Assembly (NCBI RefSeq): GCF_003390845.1
Contig: NZ_QMEK01000001.1
Coordinates: 992,001-1,056,000, forward strand
DNA length: 64,000 bases
Origin: Tropicimonas sp. IMCC34043
Lineage (GTDB): Bacteria > Pseudomonadota > Alphaproteobacteria > Rhodobacterales > Rhodobacteraceae
Direction of reading: 5' to 3'
In this document: positions 29,458-36,998 of the stretch, in pieces
Position numbering within the stretch: the first letter of the stretch is position 1
How the letters are laid out: each line of letters begins with the position of its first letter
The notes under the pieces: model-generated
Databases searched by the model: none
What the model was told of the DNA's origin: nothing
The model's input: only the letters and a program-made list of their open reading frames with translations
Made by a program: the position numbers and the translations under genes

Positions 29458-30368
29458 GACATCCAAATGTCCTCATATCCGTTCGCTTTGAAGTGATCGG
29501 AGAGGAACTCGATGAACAGCCGGGTCTTGGCGGGCATGTGTCGGCGTGCGGGGAAGGCCATGTTGATGGTAAGCTGCGGGAGATCCCAATCGTCGAGGAC
29601 GCGGACCAGACGGCCTGCTTCCAGATCCTTCTGCACGATGTAGGACGGCTGCGCGATGATGCCCATGCCGTCGCGGGCGGCCGCCATAAGAAGCTGGCCC
29701 TCATTACTGGTCAGCACCGGCGTCACGTTGATCGTCGTGCGCGAGTTGCCCTTGTGCATGTGCAGCCGCAGCGGGTCGTCGGCCAGCATGTAGATCAGCA
29801 GCCGGTGACGTTCGAGATCCTCCGGGTGGCGCGGCATCCCCATCTCGTCGATATAGTCCGGCGAGGCGACAAGACGGCGGCGCGTCCGGGCCAGCTTGCG
29901 CATGGTGATGGAGCTGTCCTCTTCGACCCGGCGGGTGCGGATCGCGAGATCGACACCGGTCTCGATGATGTCGTGATAGCGGTTGGAGGCGGAAACATCG
30001 ACCTGAATACGCGGGTATTTCCGGGTGAATTCCGGGATCAGCGGCATGAGGTGCAGCAGCGAGAAAGAGGTCGAGGCGGTCAGCTTCAGCGTGCCCGAGG
30101 GCGAATGCGACACACTGCCGATCAGCGACTCGGCGTCCTGAAGCTCGGCAAGGATGGATTTGCCGTAGGAACAGAAGAGCTCGCCCTCCTCGGTGAAGGA
30201 GATGCGCCTCGTGGTGCGGTTGACCAGACGCACGCCCAGCCGTTCCTCCAGCGAGGCGAGGTAGCGGCTGGTGGCCGAGACGGACTGGCCCAGCACCTCG
30301 GCCGCCTTGCTGATGCTGCCCTGTTCGACGATCTGAACAAGCACCTCGATTTCGGTGAAACGGTCCAT
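29454..30368 (-). CDS. LysR-family transcriptional regulator of the aromatic cluster
   Basis: 304 residues. The winged HTH is in residues 1-60 (VEQGSISKAAEVLGQSVSAT; ERLGVRLVNRTTRRISFTEE), then a CrgA/DmlR-type effector domain (VDLAIRTRRVEEDSSITMRK). The start at 30368 has AAGAGGGGAAA directly upstream; an in-frame ATG 51 bases upstream lacks this. It is divergent from the Dabb gene. A TTGC-N7-GCAA palindrome lies in that shared promoter and recurs before two other transcription units of the cluster, so this is the most likely regulator of the set. Confidence 0.88.
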   Translation of the reverse strand: MDRFTEIEVLVQIVEQGSISKAAEVLGQSVSATSRYLASLEERLGVRLVNRTTRRISFTEEGELFCSYGKSILAELQDAESLIGSVSHSPSGTLKLTASTSFSLLHLMPLIPEFTRKYPRIQVDVSASNRYHDIIETGVDLAIRTRRVEEDSSITMRKLARTRRRLVASPDYIDEMGMPRHPEDLERHRLLIYMLADDPLRLHMHKGNSRTTINVTPVLTSNEGQLLMAAARDGMGIIAQPSYIVQKDLEAGRLVRVLDDWDLPQLTINMAFPARRHMPAKTRLFIEFLSDHFKANGYEDIWMS

Positions 30369-30437
30369 TTTCCCCTCTTTCGCCTGTCCGCCACCCTTGT
30401 GGGACACGGGTGGGAGCAAGCTGAGTTCAGTTCATTA

Positions 30438-30452
30438 TTGCGTCAGGTGCAA
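30438..30452. promoter_or_regulatory. TTGC-N7-GCAA site 1 (lysR/Dabb promoter)
   Basis: TTGCGTCAGGTGCAA followed by ATATC, 70-84 bases before the lysR start and 120 before the Dabb start. Its length of 15 with a T-N11-A core fits a LysR operator. Same motif at 32115 and 35253. Confidence 0.6.
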
Positions 30453-30571
30453 ATATCTTTTGCCTGCGGGGGCGATTTCTTTCGGAATTCGGAAAGGTAG
30501 TTTGGGCGGGACAGTTTGGGAAGAGGCGGATGCGGCTGCGGGACGGCCGGGACCGCAACGGAGGGAACATC

Positions 30572-30883
30572 ATGATCAAGCATATCGTCATGTGGAACAT
30601 GTCCGGTGACACGGCGGCGGAACGGGACGACGCCGCGCGCTTCGTCCGGGAGCAGTTCGAAGGGCTGCGCGGCGCGGTGCCGGGGCTGATCGAGCTGGAA
30701 ATCGGCATCGACGAAAGCAAGGTCGATTATGCCTGCGACGTGGTGCTTTATTCCGTCTTTCAGTCGCGCGAGGCGCTCGACGCCTATGCGGCACATCCGC
30801 TTCACCTCAAGGTGCGCGAGCAGCTCGGAAATATCCGCATCGCCCGCTACCAGGTGGATTACATCCCGGCAGACCCCGCCTGA
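30572..30883 (+). CDS. Dabb (stress-responsive A/B barrel) domain protein
   Basis: A 103-residue ferredoxin-like dimeric alpha/beta barrel protein. The domain start MIKHIVMWNM is typical, as are the GLRGAVPGLIELEIG segment and the HPLHLKVREQL helix. Dabb proteins include small enzymes or chaperones acting on aromatic and polyketide compounds; the specific reaction here is unknown. GGAGGGAAC precedes the ATG at 30572. It is a single-gene unit between the LysR gene (divergent) and the maleylacetate reductase gene (convergent), with a putative LysR site upstream. Confidence 0.82.
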   Translation: MIKHIVMWNMSGDTAAERDDAARFVREQFEGLRGAVPGLIELEIGIDESKVDYACDVVLYSVFQSREALDAYAAHPLHLKVREQLGNIRIARYQVDYIPADPA

Positions 30884-30894
30884 CGGGGGGGCTG

Positions 30895-30918
30895 GGGCGG
30901 GCCCTGCTTGACCCGCCC
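30895..30918. terminator. Hairpin between convergent Dabb and maleylacetate reductase genes
   Basis: GGGCGGG / CCCGCCC with a 10-base loop, 12 bases after the Dabb stop and 9 before the reductase stop. Could serve both directions; no T tract. Confidence 0.4.
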
Positions 30919-30926
30919 AAGACGGC

Positions 30927-31991
30927 TCAGTGGCGCTGCGGCGGGTGCCCGTGATAGGCGTCCTCCAGCAGCCTGGTCAGCGCGTCGCGTTCCAGCGGAC
31001 GCGGGTTCCAGTAGGGATCCCTGAGGCTCAGCTCGACGATGCGCGCGATCCCGTCCTCGGGCATTCCGAGGGCCTTCAGTCCGTCCGGCGCGCCGATCTC
31101 GTGCCCGATCTCGTAAAGGCGCAGCGCCGGGTCGTCGCAGCCCAGCGTCTCGCCCAGCCGGGTCATGACCTCGGGGATGGCGGGCGCGGTATAGGCCAGC
31201 GCATGCGGCAGGACGATGGCATGGGTGGCCGCATGCGGCGTGTCGAAGGCGCCGCCGATCGCGTGGCAGAGCTTGTGGTGCAGCGCCATGCCGACCGTGC
31301 CGAGGCAGGTGCCGCAGAGCCAGGCACCGTAAAGCGCATCCGACCGCGCCTCGCGGTCCGCGCCGTCCTGCGCGATCCGGGGCAGAGCGCCGGTCAGCGC
31401 GCGAATGCCCTCCGCCGCGATCAGCGAGGTGATCGGGTTGGCCTCCTTGCAGTAAAGCGCCTCGACCGCGTGGGCGACGGCATTCATGCCGCTCAGTCCC
31501 GACATCTCGACCGGCAGGCCCATGGTCAGCTCGACATCATAAAGCACGGTTTCGGGCAGCACCTCGTCGCTGCGCAGGGTGCGTTTTACACCATCCGTGG
31601 TCTCGCCCAGAATTGGGGTCATCTCGGACCCGGCATAGGTGGTGGGAATCACGATCTGCGGCAGGTTCGTGCGCAGCGCCAGCGCCTTGCCGAGCCCGAT
31701 GGTCGACCCGCCGCCAAGCGAGACGATGCCATCCGCGCGGAGCGATTTCAGCGATTTCAGCGCCCGTTCGGTGACCTCGGCGGGCGTGTGCATGCGGGCG
31801 TCGCTGAATACCCCGGCGCTGAGATCGCCGAGGCTCTTGGCAACAGCCTGCACCTGATCTGCCTGATGCGGCGTCGAGAGCAGCAGCACGCGGGTCATGC
31901 CGGCGGCGCGGATTTCCCCGGCCAGTTTCTCGAGCGTGCCAAAGCCGAACAGGATGCGTCCGGGATTCGCGGTGTAGGTGAAATTCTGCAT
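30927..31991 (-). CDS. Maleylacetate reductase (iron-containing ADH family)
   Basis: Reduces maleylacetate to 3-oxoadipate with NAD(P)H, the step after hydroxyquinol ring cleavage. It is 354 residues, matching the family (about 350). It starts MQNFTYTANPGRILFG and has the cofactor motif SLGGGSTIGLGKALAL. The metal-site region has NAVAHAVEALYC and KLCHAIGGAFDTPHAATHAI with conserved histidines. GAGGAAGAC precedes the ATG at 31991, deciding against a longer frame. Its role is supported by the hydroxyquinol-type dioxygenase and pcaIJF genes in the same cluster. A TTGC-N7-GCAA site lies 124 bases upstream. Confidence 0.87.
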   Translation of the reverse strand: MQNFTYTANPGRILFGFGTLEKLAGEIRAAGMTRVLLLSTPHQADQVQAVAKSLGDLSAGVFSDARMHTPAEVTERALKSLKSLRADGIVSLGGGSTIGLGKALALRTNLPQIVIPTTYAGSEMTPILGETTDGVKRTLRSDEVLPETVLYDVELTMGLPVEMSGLSGMNAVAHAVEALYCKEANPITSLIAAEGIRALTGALPRIAQDGADREARSDALYGAWLCGTCLGTVGMALHHKLCHAIGGAFDTPHAATHAIVLPHALAYTAPAIPEVMTRLGETLGCDDPALRLYEIGHEIGAPDGLKALGMPEDGIARIVELSLRDPYWNPRPLERDALTRLLEDAYHGHPPQRH

Positions 31992-32501
31992 GTCTTCCTC
32001 CCCGATCTCGCGCCGGACTCCTGCCGGATCTCCGGGGGCGAGTTCTGTGTCGTTCGGCGGGAAACTTGGCAGTTGCGCATGGCCCTGGGAACGCCGGGTG
32101 GGTGGGAAACATCTTTGCGAATTCTGCAAGTATGCCGCTTTGAGAGGTCTTTTGATGGATGGAGCCGGGCAGAAATCCGGTGCGCCAGTGTGGGGCGTGA
32201 TGATCCAGGTAATCCCATTAGTAAATTGATATTAAATTATAAAAACCCTCTTTCTCCGGTGAAGTCTTTCGCCGGCTTCGCCGCATATCCTGCCGTCCCC
32301 CGACTTGTGCGAAATCCGGGTGAATGGCGCGTCCGACCGGATTTGTGGCGGGCCGGACGTCTGGACAGCGCAAGGATCGCGCTCCTAGGATCACCGGCAA
32401 TTGGAGGGGCGCCACGCCAGCCTGGCAAGGCCTGGCGGCGCCTTTCGGGGAGACGCAGCCGACGCGGGCCGACACAACCGCCGGGGCAGGGAGGACGAAC
32501 T
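31992..32501. other. Divergent promoter region, maleylacetate reductase / PanE-like gene
   Basis: About 510 bases without a gene. It contains a putative LysR site (32115-32129) and a clearly AT-rich stretch at 32210-32250 that could hold a promoter for the panE-like operon. No other structure recognised. Confidence 0.5.
32115..32129. promoter_or_regulatory. TTGC-N7-GCAA site 2
   Basis: TTGCGAATTCTGCAA followed by GTATG, 124 bases upstream of the maleylacetate reductase start. Same 15-base format as sites 1 and 3. Confidence 0.6.
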
Positions 32502-33593
32502 ATGAACAAACCGCGGATCGCCTATCTGGGCACCGGCGCGAACGGCGCCGGGATCGCCGCCGACATGACGCGCGCGGGCCATGACGTGACCCTGATCGAG
32601 CAATGGCCCGACCATGTGGAGGCGATGCGCCGCGCGGGCATCATCGTCGCTCTGCCGGGCGGGCGCTCGGAGACCACCGAGGTGCATGTCCGGCATCTCT
32701 GCGAAGTGGCCGAGATGCGCCAGCCTTTCGATCTCGTCTATCTCGGGATGAAAGCCTACGACACAAAATGGGCGGTCGAGCTGATCAAGCCGATGCTGGC
32801 CGAGGACGGTGTGGTGATCGGCATGCAGAACGGCATGACCCGGGGCACCATTGCGTCCATCGTCGGGCCGGAGCGCTGCCTTGGTGCGGTGATCGAGGTC
32901 ACCGCGAACATGTACACGCCGGGCCGGGTCGACCGGCAGAGCCCGCGCGAGGAAAGCTGGTTCGCTCTGGAAGACAGTGTTGCCGTCGGAGCCGAGCGCG
33001 TGGCGCTTGCCGCCGAGGTATTGCGCGCGGCGGGGCGTGTCGACCTGGTGGCCGATATCCACTCGGCGAAATGGATGAAGCTCGCGGTGAATGCCGCCGA
33101 GCTGGTGACCTCGGCGCTGGTCGGGCTACCGCTGATGCACGCGGCGAAAGACCCCGCGCTGCTGAACTTCATGCTGGCCACGGGCCGCGAGGCGGTCGCG
33201 GCGGCGGCGGCGGACGGGGCGGTTCTGATGCCGATCCTGGGCATGCCCGAGGATGTGGATACCACCGATCCCGGTGCTTTTGCCGATGCGCTTTTCGGCA
33301 AGGTGCTGTCGTCGTTCTGCCTGCCCGACACCGAAACCACCTGTTTGCAGGACTGGCGCAAGGGGCGGCGCAACGAGGTCGAGGAGCTGAACGGCTTTGT
33401 CGCCGGGATTGCCCGCGCCAACGGGCTGAAGGCACCGCTCAATATCTTTACCGTCGAGATGGCCCGCCGCATCGAGCGCGGCGAGCTGCCCTTCGACGAA
33501 ACCAATCGTGACGCGATGGCGGCGGCGCTGGCCGAGCATTACCCGGAGCTGGGCAATCTCGCCGGACTGCCCCCGCATCTGGCCAGCGCCTAG
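32502..33593 (+). CDS. 2-dehydropantoate 2-reductase (PanE/ApbA) family protein
   Basis: NADPH-dependent ketone reductase family; 363 residues, longer than true KPR (about 300). The Rossmann motif is AYLGTGANGAGIA at residues 6-18 and MGMQNGM-like MQNGMTRG near 110. A KWMKLAVNAAE helix carries the catalytic-type Lys. The C-terminal domain has DWRKGRRNEVEELNGFV, the conserved family element. GGGAGGACGAACT precedes the ATG at 32502. Being in an aromatic cluster rather than with panB/panC, it probably acts on a pathway keto-acid or ketone, or a 6-phosphogluconate-DH-like reaction; inference. Confidence 0.8.
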   Translation: MNKPRIAYLGTGANGAGIAADMTRAGHDVTLIEQWPDHVEAMRRAGIIVALPGGRSETTEVHVRHLCEVAEMRQPFDLVYLGMKAYDTKWAVELIKPMLAEDGVVIGMQNGMTRGTIASIVGPERCLGAVIEVTANMYTPGRVDRQSPREESWFALEDSVAVGAERVALAAEVLRAAGRVDLVADIHSAKWMKLAVNAAELVTSALVGLPLMHAAKDPALLNFMLATGREAVAAAAADGAVLMPILGMPEDVDTTDPGAFADALFGKVLSSFCLPDTETTCLQDWRKGRRNEVEELNGFVAGIARANGLKAPLNIFTVEMARRIERGELPFDETNRDAMAAALAEHYPELGNLAGLPPHLASA

Positions 33594-33700
33594 GCGCCGC
33601 CGCACCGCTTCATGTGAAAGAGACCGGCCGGCCTTTGCCGCGCTATGCGCCTGCGCGCACGCCCACGGAGGAGGGGCCGAATGTTCAAGGGAGAGAGACC

Positions 33701-35146
33701 ATGACAAGACTTCTGATCAAGAATGCCGCCACCGTCACCATGGATGACGCGCTCGGCGATTTCGAGAAGGCGGATATTCTGATCGAGGACGGCGCGATCA
33801 AGGAGATCCGCCCCGATATGGATGCCGATGCGAGCATCGACGCAGAGGTGATCGACGCCGAGGGCATGATCGCCATTCCCGGCCTGTGGGACGCGCATCG
33901 CCACACCTGGCAGACGGGGCTGCGCGGCATCCTCGCCGATGGCCGCATCCCCGACTATCTGCGCGGTTTCCGCCTCCAGATGGCGACGCTCTACCGTCCC
34001 GAAGACATGTATGCGGCGAACTATGCCGGCGGGCTCGACTGTCTTGAGAACGGCGTGACCGGCCTTGTCGATTACTGCCACAACATCATCGACGAGGCGT
34101 ATGCGCGCGCCTCGGTCGAGGGGCTTATGGCGTCGGGCGTACGTGGGCTTTACGGCCATGGCATGGTGCCGGTGACCGAGAACACCTTTGCCGATGGCAA
34201 GGGGCTGGCCGAGGGCAACGAGCTGTCGGATCTCAGCCACAACTGGCGCTATGTGCTGGCCCGCAAGATCCGCAGCGAATATTTCTCCGACGACAGCCTG
34301 CTGCGCTTCGGCATCGCGCCGCAGGAGCTGGCGATTGCGCCCGCCGCCGAGGTGGCGCAGGAGTTCGAACTGGCGCGCGAACTGAATGCACGGATCACCT
34401 TCCACAGCAACCAGGTCGCGGTGCCGAATGGCGGGATGTGCGACATGCACACCCTGTCGGAACACGGGCTGCTGGGGCCGGATGTGAACCTCGTGCACAT
34501 GACCTTCACCAACCCGGATGAATGGGACATCGTGGAGGGGTCCGGTGCCTCGATCACACTGTGCGCCGAGACCGAGATGCAAATGGGCATGGGCTTTCCC
34601 GTGGCCATCGAGGCTACCCGCTACACCGAGGCAGGCCCGAGCCTTGGTATGGACTGCACCAGCAGCACCAGCGGCGACATGCTGGCCCATGCGCGGCTGG
34701 TGCTGCAATGCACCCGCTGGTTGGGCGATGCCCCGCATTACGAGAATTTCAGCCACCCGAAAAAGATCCACTGGACGACGCGCGACGCGCTGGCCTGGGT
34801 CACGATCAACGGCGCCCGCGCGGCGGGGGTGGACGATATCACCGGCTCGCTGACGCCGGGCAAACGCGCCGATATCGTGCTGCTCGACATGCGCGGCATC
34901 GCCTTTGCGGGCTGGAACCGCAAGGATCCGTGCAGCATGGTCGTGTCGCAAGCCAACAGCCGCAACGTGCACACGGTTATGGTGGATGGGAAGATCGTCA
35001 AGCAGGGCGGGCCGCTGCTGCATGTCGATCCCAAGGCCGCTGTGGCGACGCTGGAAAGCTCGCATGATTTCCTCAATGAAATCATGGCGGAAAAAGGCGG
35101 GTTCATCCCGCAGCCGCCGGTGCCGCTGCCGCTTTACGAAGCCTGA
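33701..35146 (+). CDS. Amidohydrolase, ATZ/TRZ (chlorohydrolase/deaminase) type
   Basis: Metal-dependent hydrolase of 481 residues in the family of atrazine chlorohydrolase, TrzA and guanine/cytosine deaminases. It removes an amino group, halide or opens an amide on a ring. The metal motif HxH is His66-x-His68 in GLWDAHRHTW. Later ligands are His235 (FHSNQ), His266 (LVHMTF) and Asp318 (GMDCTSS). The C-terminal beta domain has GSLTPGKRADIVLLDMRG. AAGGGAGAGAGACC precedes the ATG. It follows the panE-like gene by 107 bases. No HxxE active-site Glu of classical deaminases is obvious, so the reaction is uncertain. Confidence 0.8.
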   Translation: MTRLLIKNAATVTMDDALGDFEKADILIEDGAIKEIRPDMDADASIDAEVIDAEGMIAIPGLWDAHRHTWQTGLRGILADGRIPDYLRGFRLQMATLYRPEDMYAANYAGGLDCLENGVTGLVDYCHNIIDEAYARASVEGLMASGVRGLYGHGMVPVTENTFADGKGLAEGNELSDLSHNWRYVLARKIRSEYFSDDSLLRFGIAPQELAIAPAAEVAQEFELARELNARITFHSNQVAVPNGGMCDMHTLSEHGLLGPDVNLVHMTFTNPDEWDIVEGSGASITLCAETEMQMGMGFPVAIEATRYTEAGPSLGMDCTSSTSGDMLAHARLVLQCTRWLGDAPHYENFSHPKKIHWTTRDALAWVTINGARAAGVDDITGSLTPGKRADIVLLDMRGIAFAGWNRKDPCSMVVSQANSRNVHTVMVDGKIVKQGGPLLHVDPKAAVATLESSHDFLNEIMAEKGGFIPQPPVPLPLYEA

Positions 35147-35252
35147 TCCGGTCAAGCTGCGGCCCGCATGACCAAGGCGGGCCGCCTCATTCAACGATGC
35201 GCGCAGACCCTTGCGCACATCGGGTGCCCGGCGTGTGTCTGCCGCGAGTATC

Positions 35253-35267
35253 TTGCGGATATCGCAA
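35253..35267. promoter_or_regulatory. TTGC-N7-GCAA site 3
   Basis: TTGCGGATATCGCAA followed by AAATAT, 133 bases upstream of the YciI-like gene. With sites at 30438 and 32115 it forms a set of three. Confidence 0.6.
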
Positions 35268-35399
35268 AAATATTTCCCGAAAATGCCGAATTATCCCGCG
35301 TTTGGGGAAATGCCATGATGTTTTGAACCAAACGGTCCGGGCTTCGGATCGCGCCGCATCGGGCTCCGGGAGGGAGCTGCGGCGGGAAGAGGAGAGACC

Positions 35400-35693
35400 A
35401 TGCTGTTCGCGATCCACTGTGTCGATCATCCGGGGAAAGTCGAGGACCGGCTGGCCCATTACGACGCCCACAAGGCCTATCTGGCGTCGGCGCCGGTGGC
35501 CTCGGTGATCTCCGGCCCGCTGCTGGCCGGGGACCATGAAACCATGATCGGCTCGCTTTTCATCGTCGAGGCCGAGCACATCGAGGACGTGCGGGCGTTC
35601 AACTCCGCCGACCCGTTCAACAAGGCCGGCGTCTGGAAAGAGATCAACATTCACCCCTTCAGCATGCGCGTCGACAACCGGGCGCCACGCTGA
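35400..35693 (+). CDS. YciI-family protein (TftG-like)
   Basis: 97 residues, a single ferredoxin-like YciI domain. The conserved histidine is His24 in LAHYDAHKAYLAS and a conserved acidic segment follows in RAFNSADPFNKAGVW. TftG, the 5-chlorohydroxyquinol dehydrochlorinase of the 2,4,5-trichlorophenoxyacetate pathway, belongs to this family, and here too the gene stands with a hydroxyquinol-type dioxygenase and maleylacetate reductase. AAGAGGAGAGACC precedes the ATG. It begins the transporter/dioxygenase segment and has a putative LysR site upstream. Dehydrohalogenation or another elimination is a hypothesis. Confidence 0.8.
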   Translation: MLFAIHCVDHPGKVEDRLAHYDAHKAYLASAPVASVISGPLLAGDHETMIGSLFIVEAEHIEDVRAFNSADPFNKAGVWKEINIHPFSMRVDNRAPR

Positions 35694-35767
35694 GGGACAC
35701 CGGGGCCACGGGATGTGGCCCTGCCGCAATCGAGGGTCCTTGGGGGGGCCATCAGGGAGGGAAAGTT

Positions 35768-36901
35768 ATGACTTATTTCAACAGGACAGCTCTGCGCACT
35801 GTCTCGCTGACCGCGATGCTCGCGGGCGCGGCTCTGGCGCAGCCGGCGCTGGCCGATGACATGCTGGCCGAGGCGAAAGCCATGGTCGAGCAGGGTTATG
35901 CCGGGCTCTACGAGGCGCCGCCGGAAACCGGCCCCGCCGCCGTCAGCGGCAAGACGATCTGGTATATTTCCTGCGGTCAGGCTTTTGTGCTTTGCGCCCA
36001 GCAGGCCGAGGGCTTTGCCGAAGCGGCGGAGCATCTGGGCTGGCAGGTCAGCGTTCAGGACGGCAAGGCGACCCCTTCGGTCGCCAGCGATATCATCCGT
36101 CAGGCGGTCGCCGCCAAGGCCGATGGCATCGCGATTTCCGCCTTCGACTGTCCGGGCGTGAAAAGCGCGCTGTTGCAGGCCAAGGCCGAGGGCGTGCCGG
36201 TGGTCTCGGTCCAGTCGATTGACTGCAGCGCCGACGTGTTCGGCAGCGAAGAGCCGCTTTTTACCGCGTCCGTCAATATGCTGGGCTCCACCGATGCGCG
36301 CGATTTCTACTATCGCTTCGGCGAACTGCGCGCCAACTACGTGATCGCCAGGACCGAAGGGCAGGGCAAGGTGATCTCCATCGCCGAGACCAGCCAGCAG
36401 GTTCAGCAGATAAACCACAAGGGCTTCATGGACACCATCGCCAAATGCGAAGGCTGCGAGGTCGCGGAATCGACGTTCAACTTCGGTCAGGTGCCAAGCC
36501 CCGCGACGCAGATCTGGCAATCGGCGCTGCTGCAAAACCCCGACGCGGTTGCGGTGGAATACGGCATCGACGCGCTGATGGAGCTGGGGCTGCAAACCGC
36601 CGTTCGGCAATCGGGCCGCACCGATCTCGTGGTCGGCGGGGGCGAGGGGTTCCCGAACAATTTCGACCTCATCCGCCGGGGCACGCAGACCTTCTCTGTC
36701 GCGCTGCCGTTCAAGTGGTTCGGCTGGGCCGTGGCCGACACGATGAACCGCGTGCTGGCGGGGGAAGATCCCGCCGAGATGCCGAACCAGGGCACCGGAT
36801 TCATCTTTGTCGATGCCGAGCACAACCTGCCGGAACCGGGCGAGATGCTGGAGCCGAAGCTCGATTTCCGCGCGGCCTATCTGTCGGTCTGGAACGGATA
36901 A
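35768..36901 (+). CDS. Sugar-type (CUT2/RbsB-like) ABC transporter substrate-binding protein
   Basis: Periplasmic binding protein of 377 residues with a Sec signal peptide (MTYFNRTALRTVSLTAMLAG, cleavage after ALA near residue 28). The mature part has the type I periplasmic-binding fold: ADGIAISAFDCPGVKSALLQ and AKAEGVPVVSVQ. It is related to RbsB-like proteins, but several CUT2 systems next to aromatic genes take up other polar molecules, so the ligand is probably the pathway substrate. It is followed by its ATPase and permease genes. GGAGGGAAAGTT precedes the ATG. Confidence 0.85.
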   Translation: MTYFNRTALRTVSLTAMLAGAALAQPALADDMLAEAKAMVEQGYAGLYEAPPETGPAAVSGKTIWYISCGQAFVLCAQQAEGFAEAAEHLGWQVSVQDGKATPSVASDIIRQAVAAKADGIAISAFDCPGVKSALLQAKAEGVPVVSVQSIDCSADVFGSEEPLFTASVNMLGSTDARDFYYRFGELRANYVIARTEGQGKVISIAETSQQVQQINHKGFMDTIAKCEGCEVAESTFNFGQVPSPATQIWQSALLQNPDAVAVEYGIDALMELGLQTAVRQSGRTDLVVGGGEGFPNNFDLIRRGTQTFSVALPFKWFGWAVADTMNRVLAGEDPAEMPNQGTGFIFVDAEHNLPEPGEMLEPKLDFRAAYLSVWNG

Positions 36902-36998
36902 GCCCACGCCGCGCCCGGAGAGGATCCGGGCGCGGTCTGGCAGGCGCAGGATGCCCCTGATCGCCGTTCCACACCCGCTGCGGAAGAGGGAGGACCCA

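Noticed and set aside
30930..32501. N-terminal extension of the PanE-like frame across the maleylacetate reductase gene
   Set aside because: Antisense to the reductase; the real start at 32502 has a strong ribosome site and the Rossmann motif begins there.
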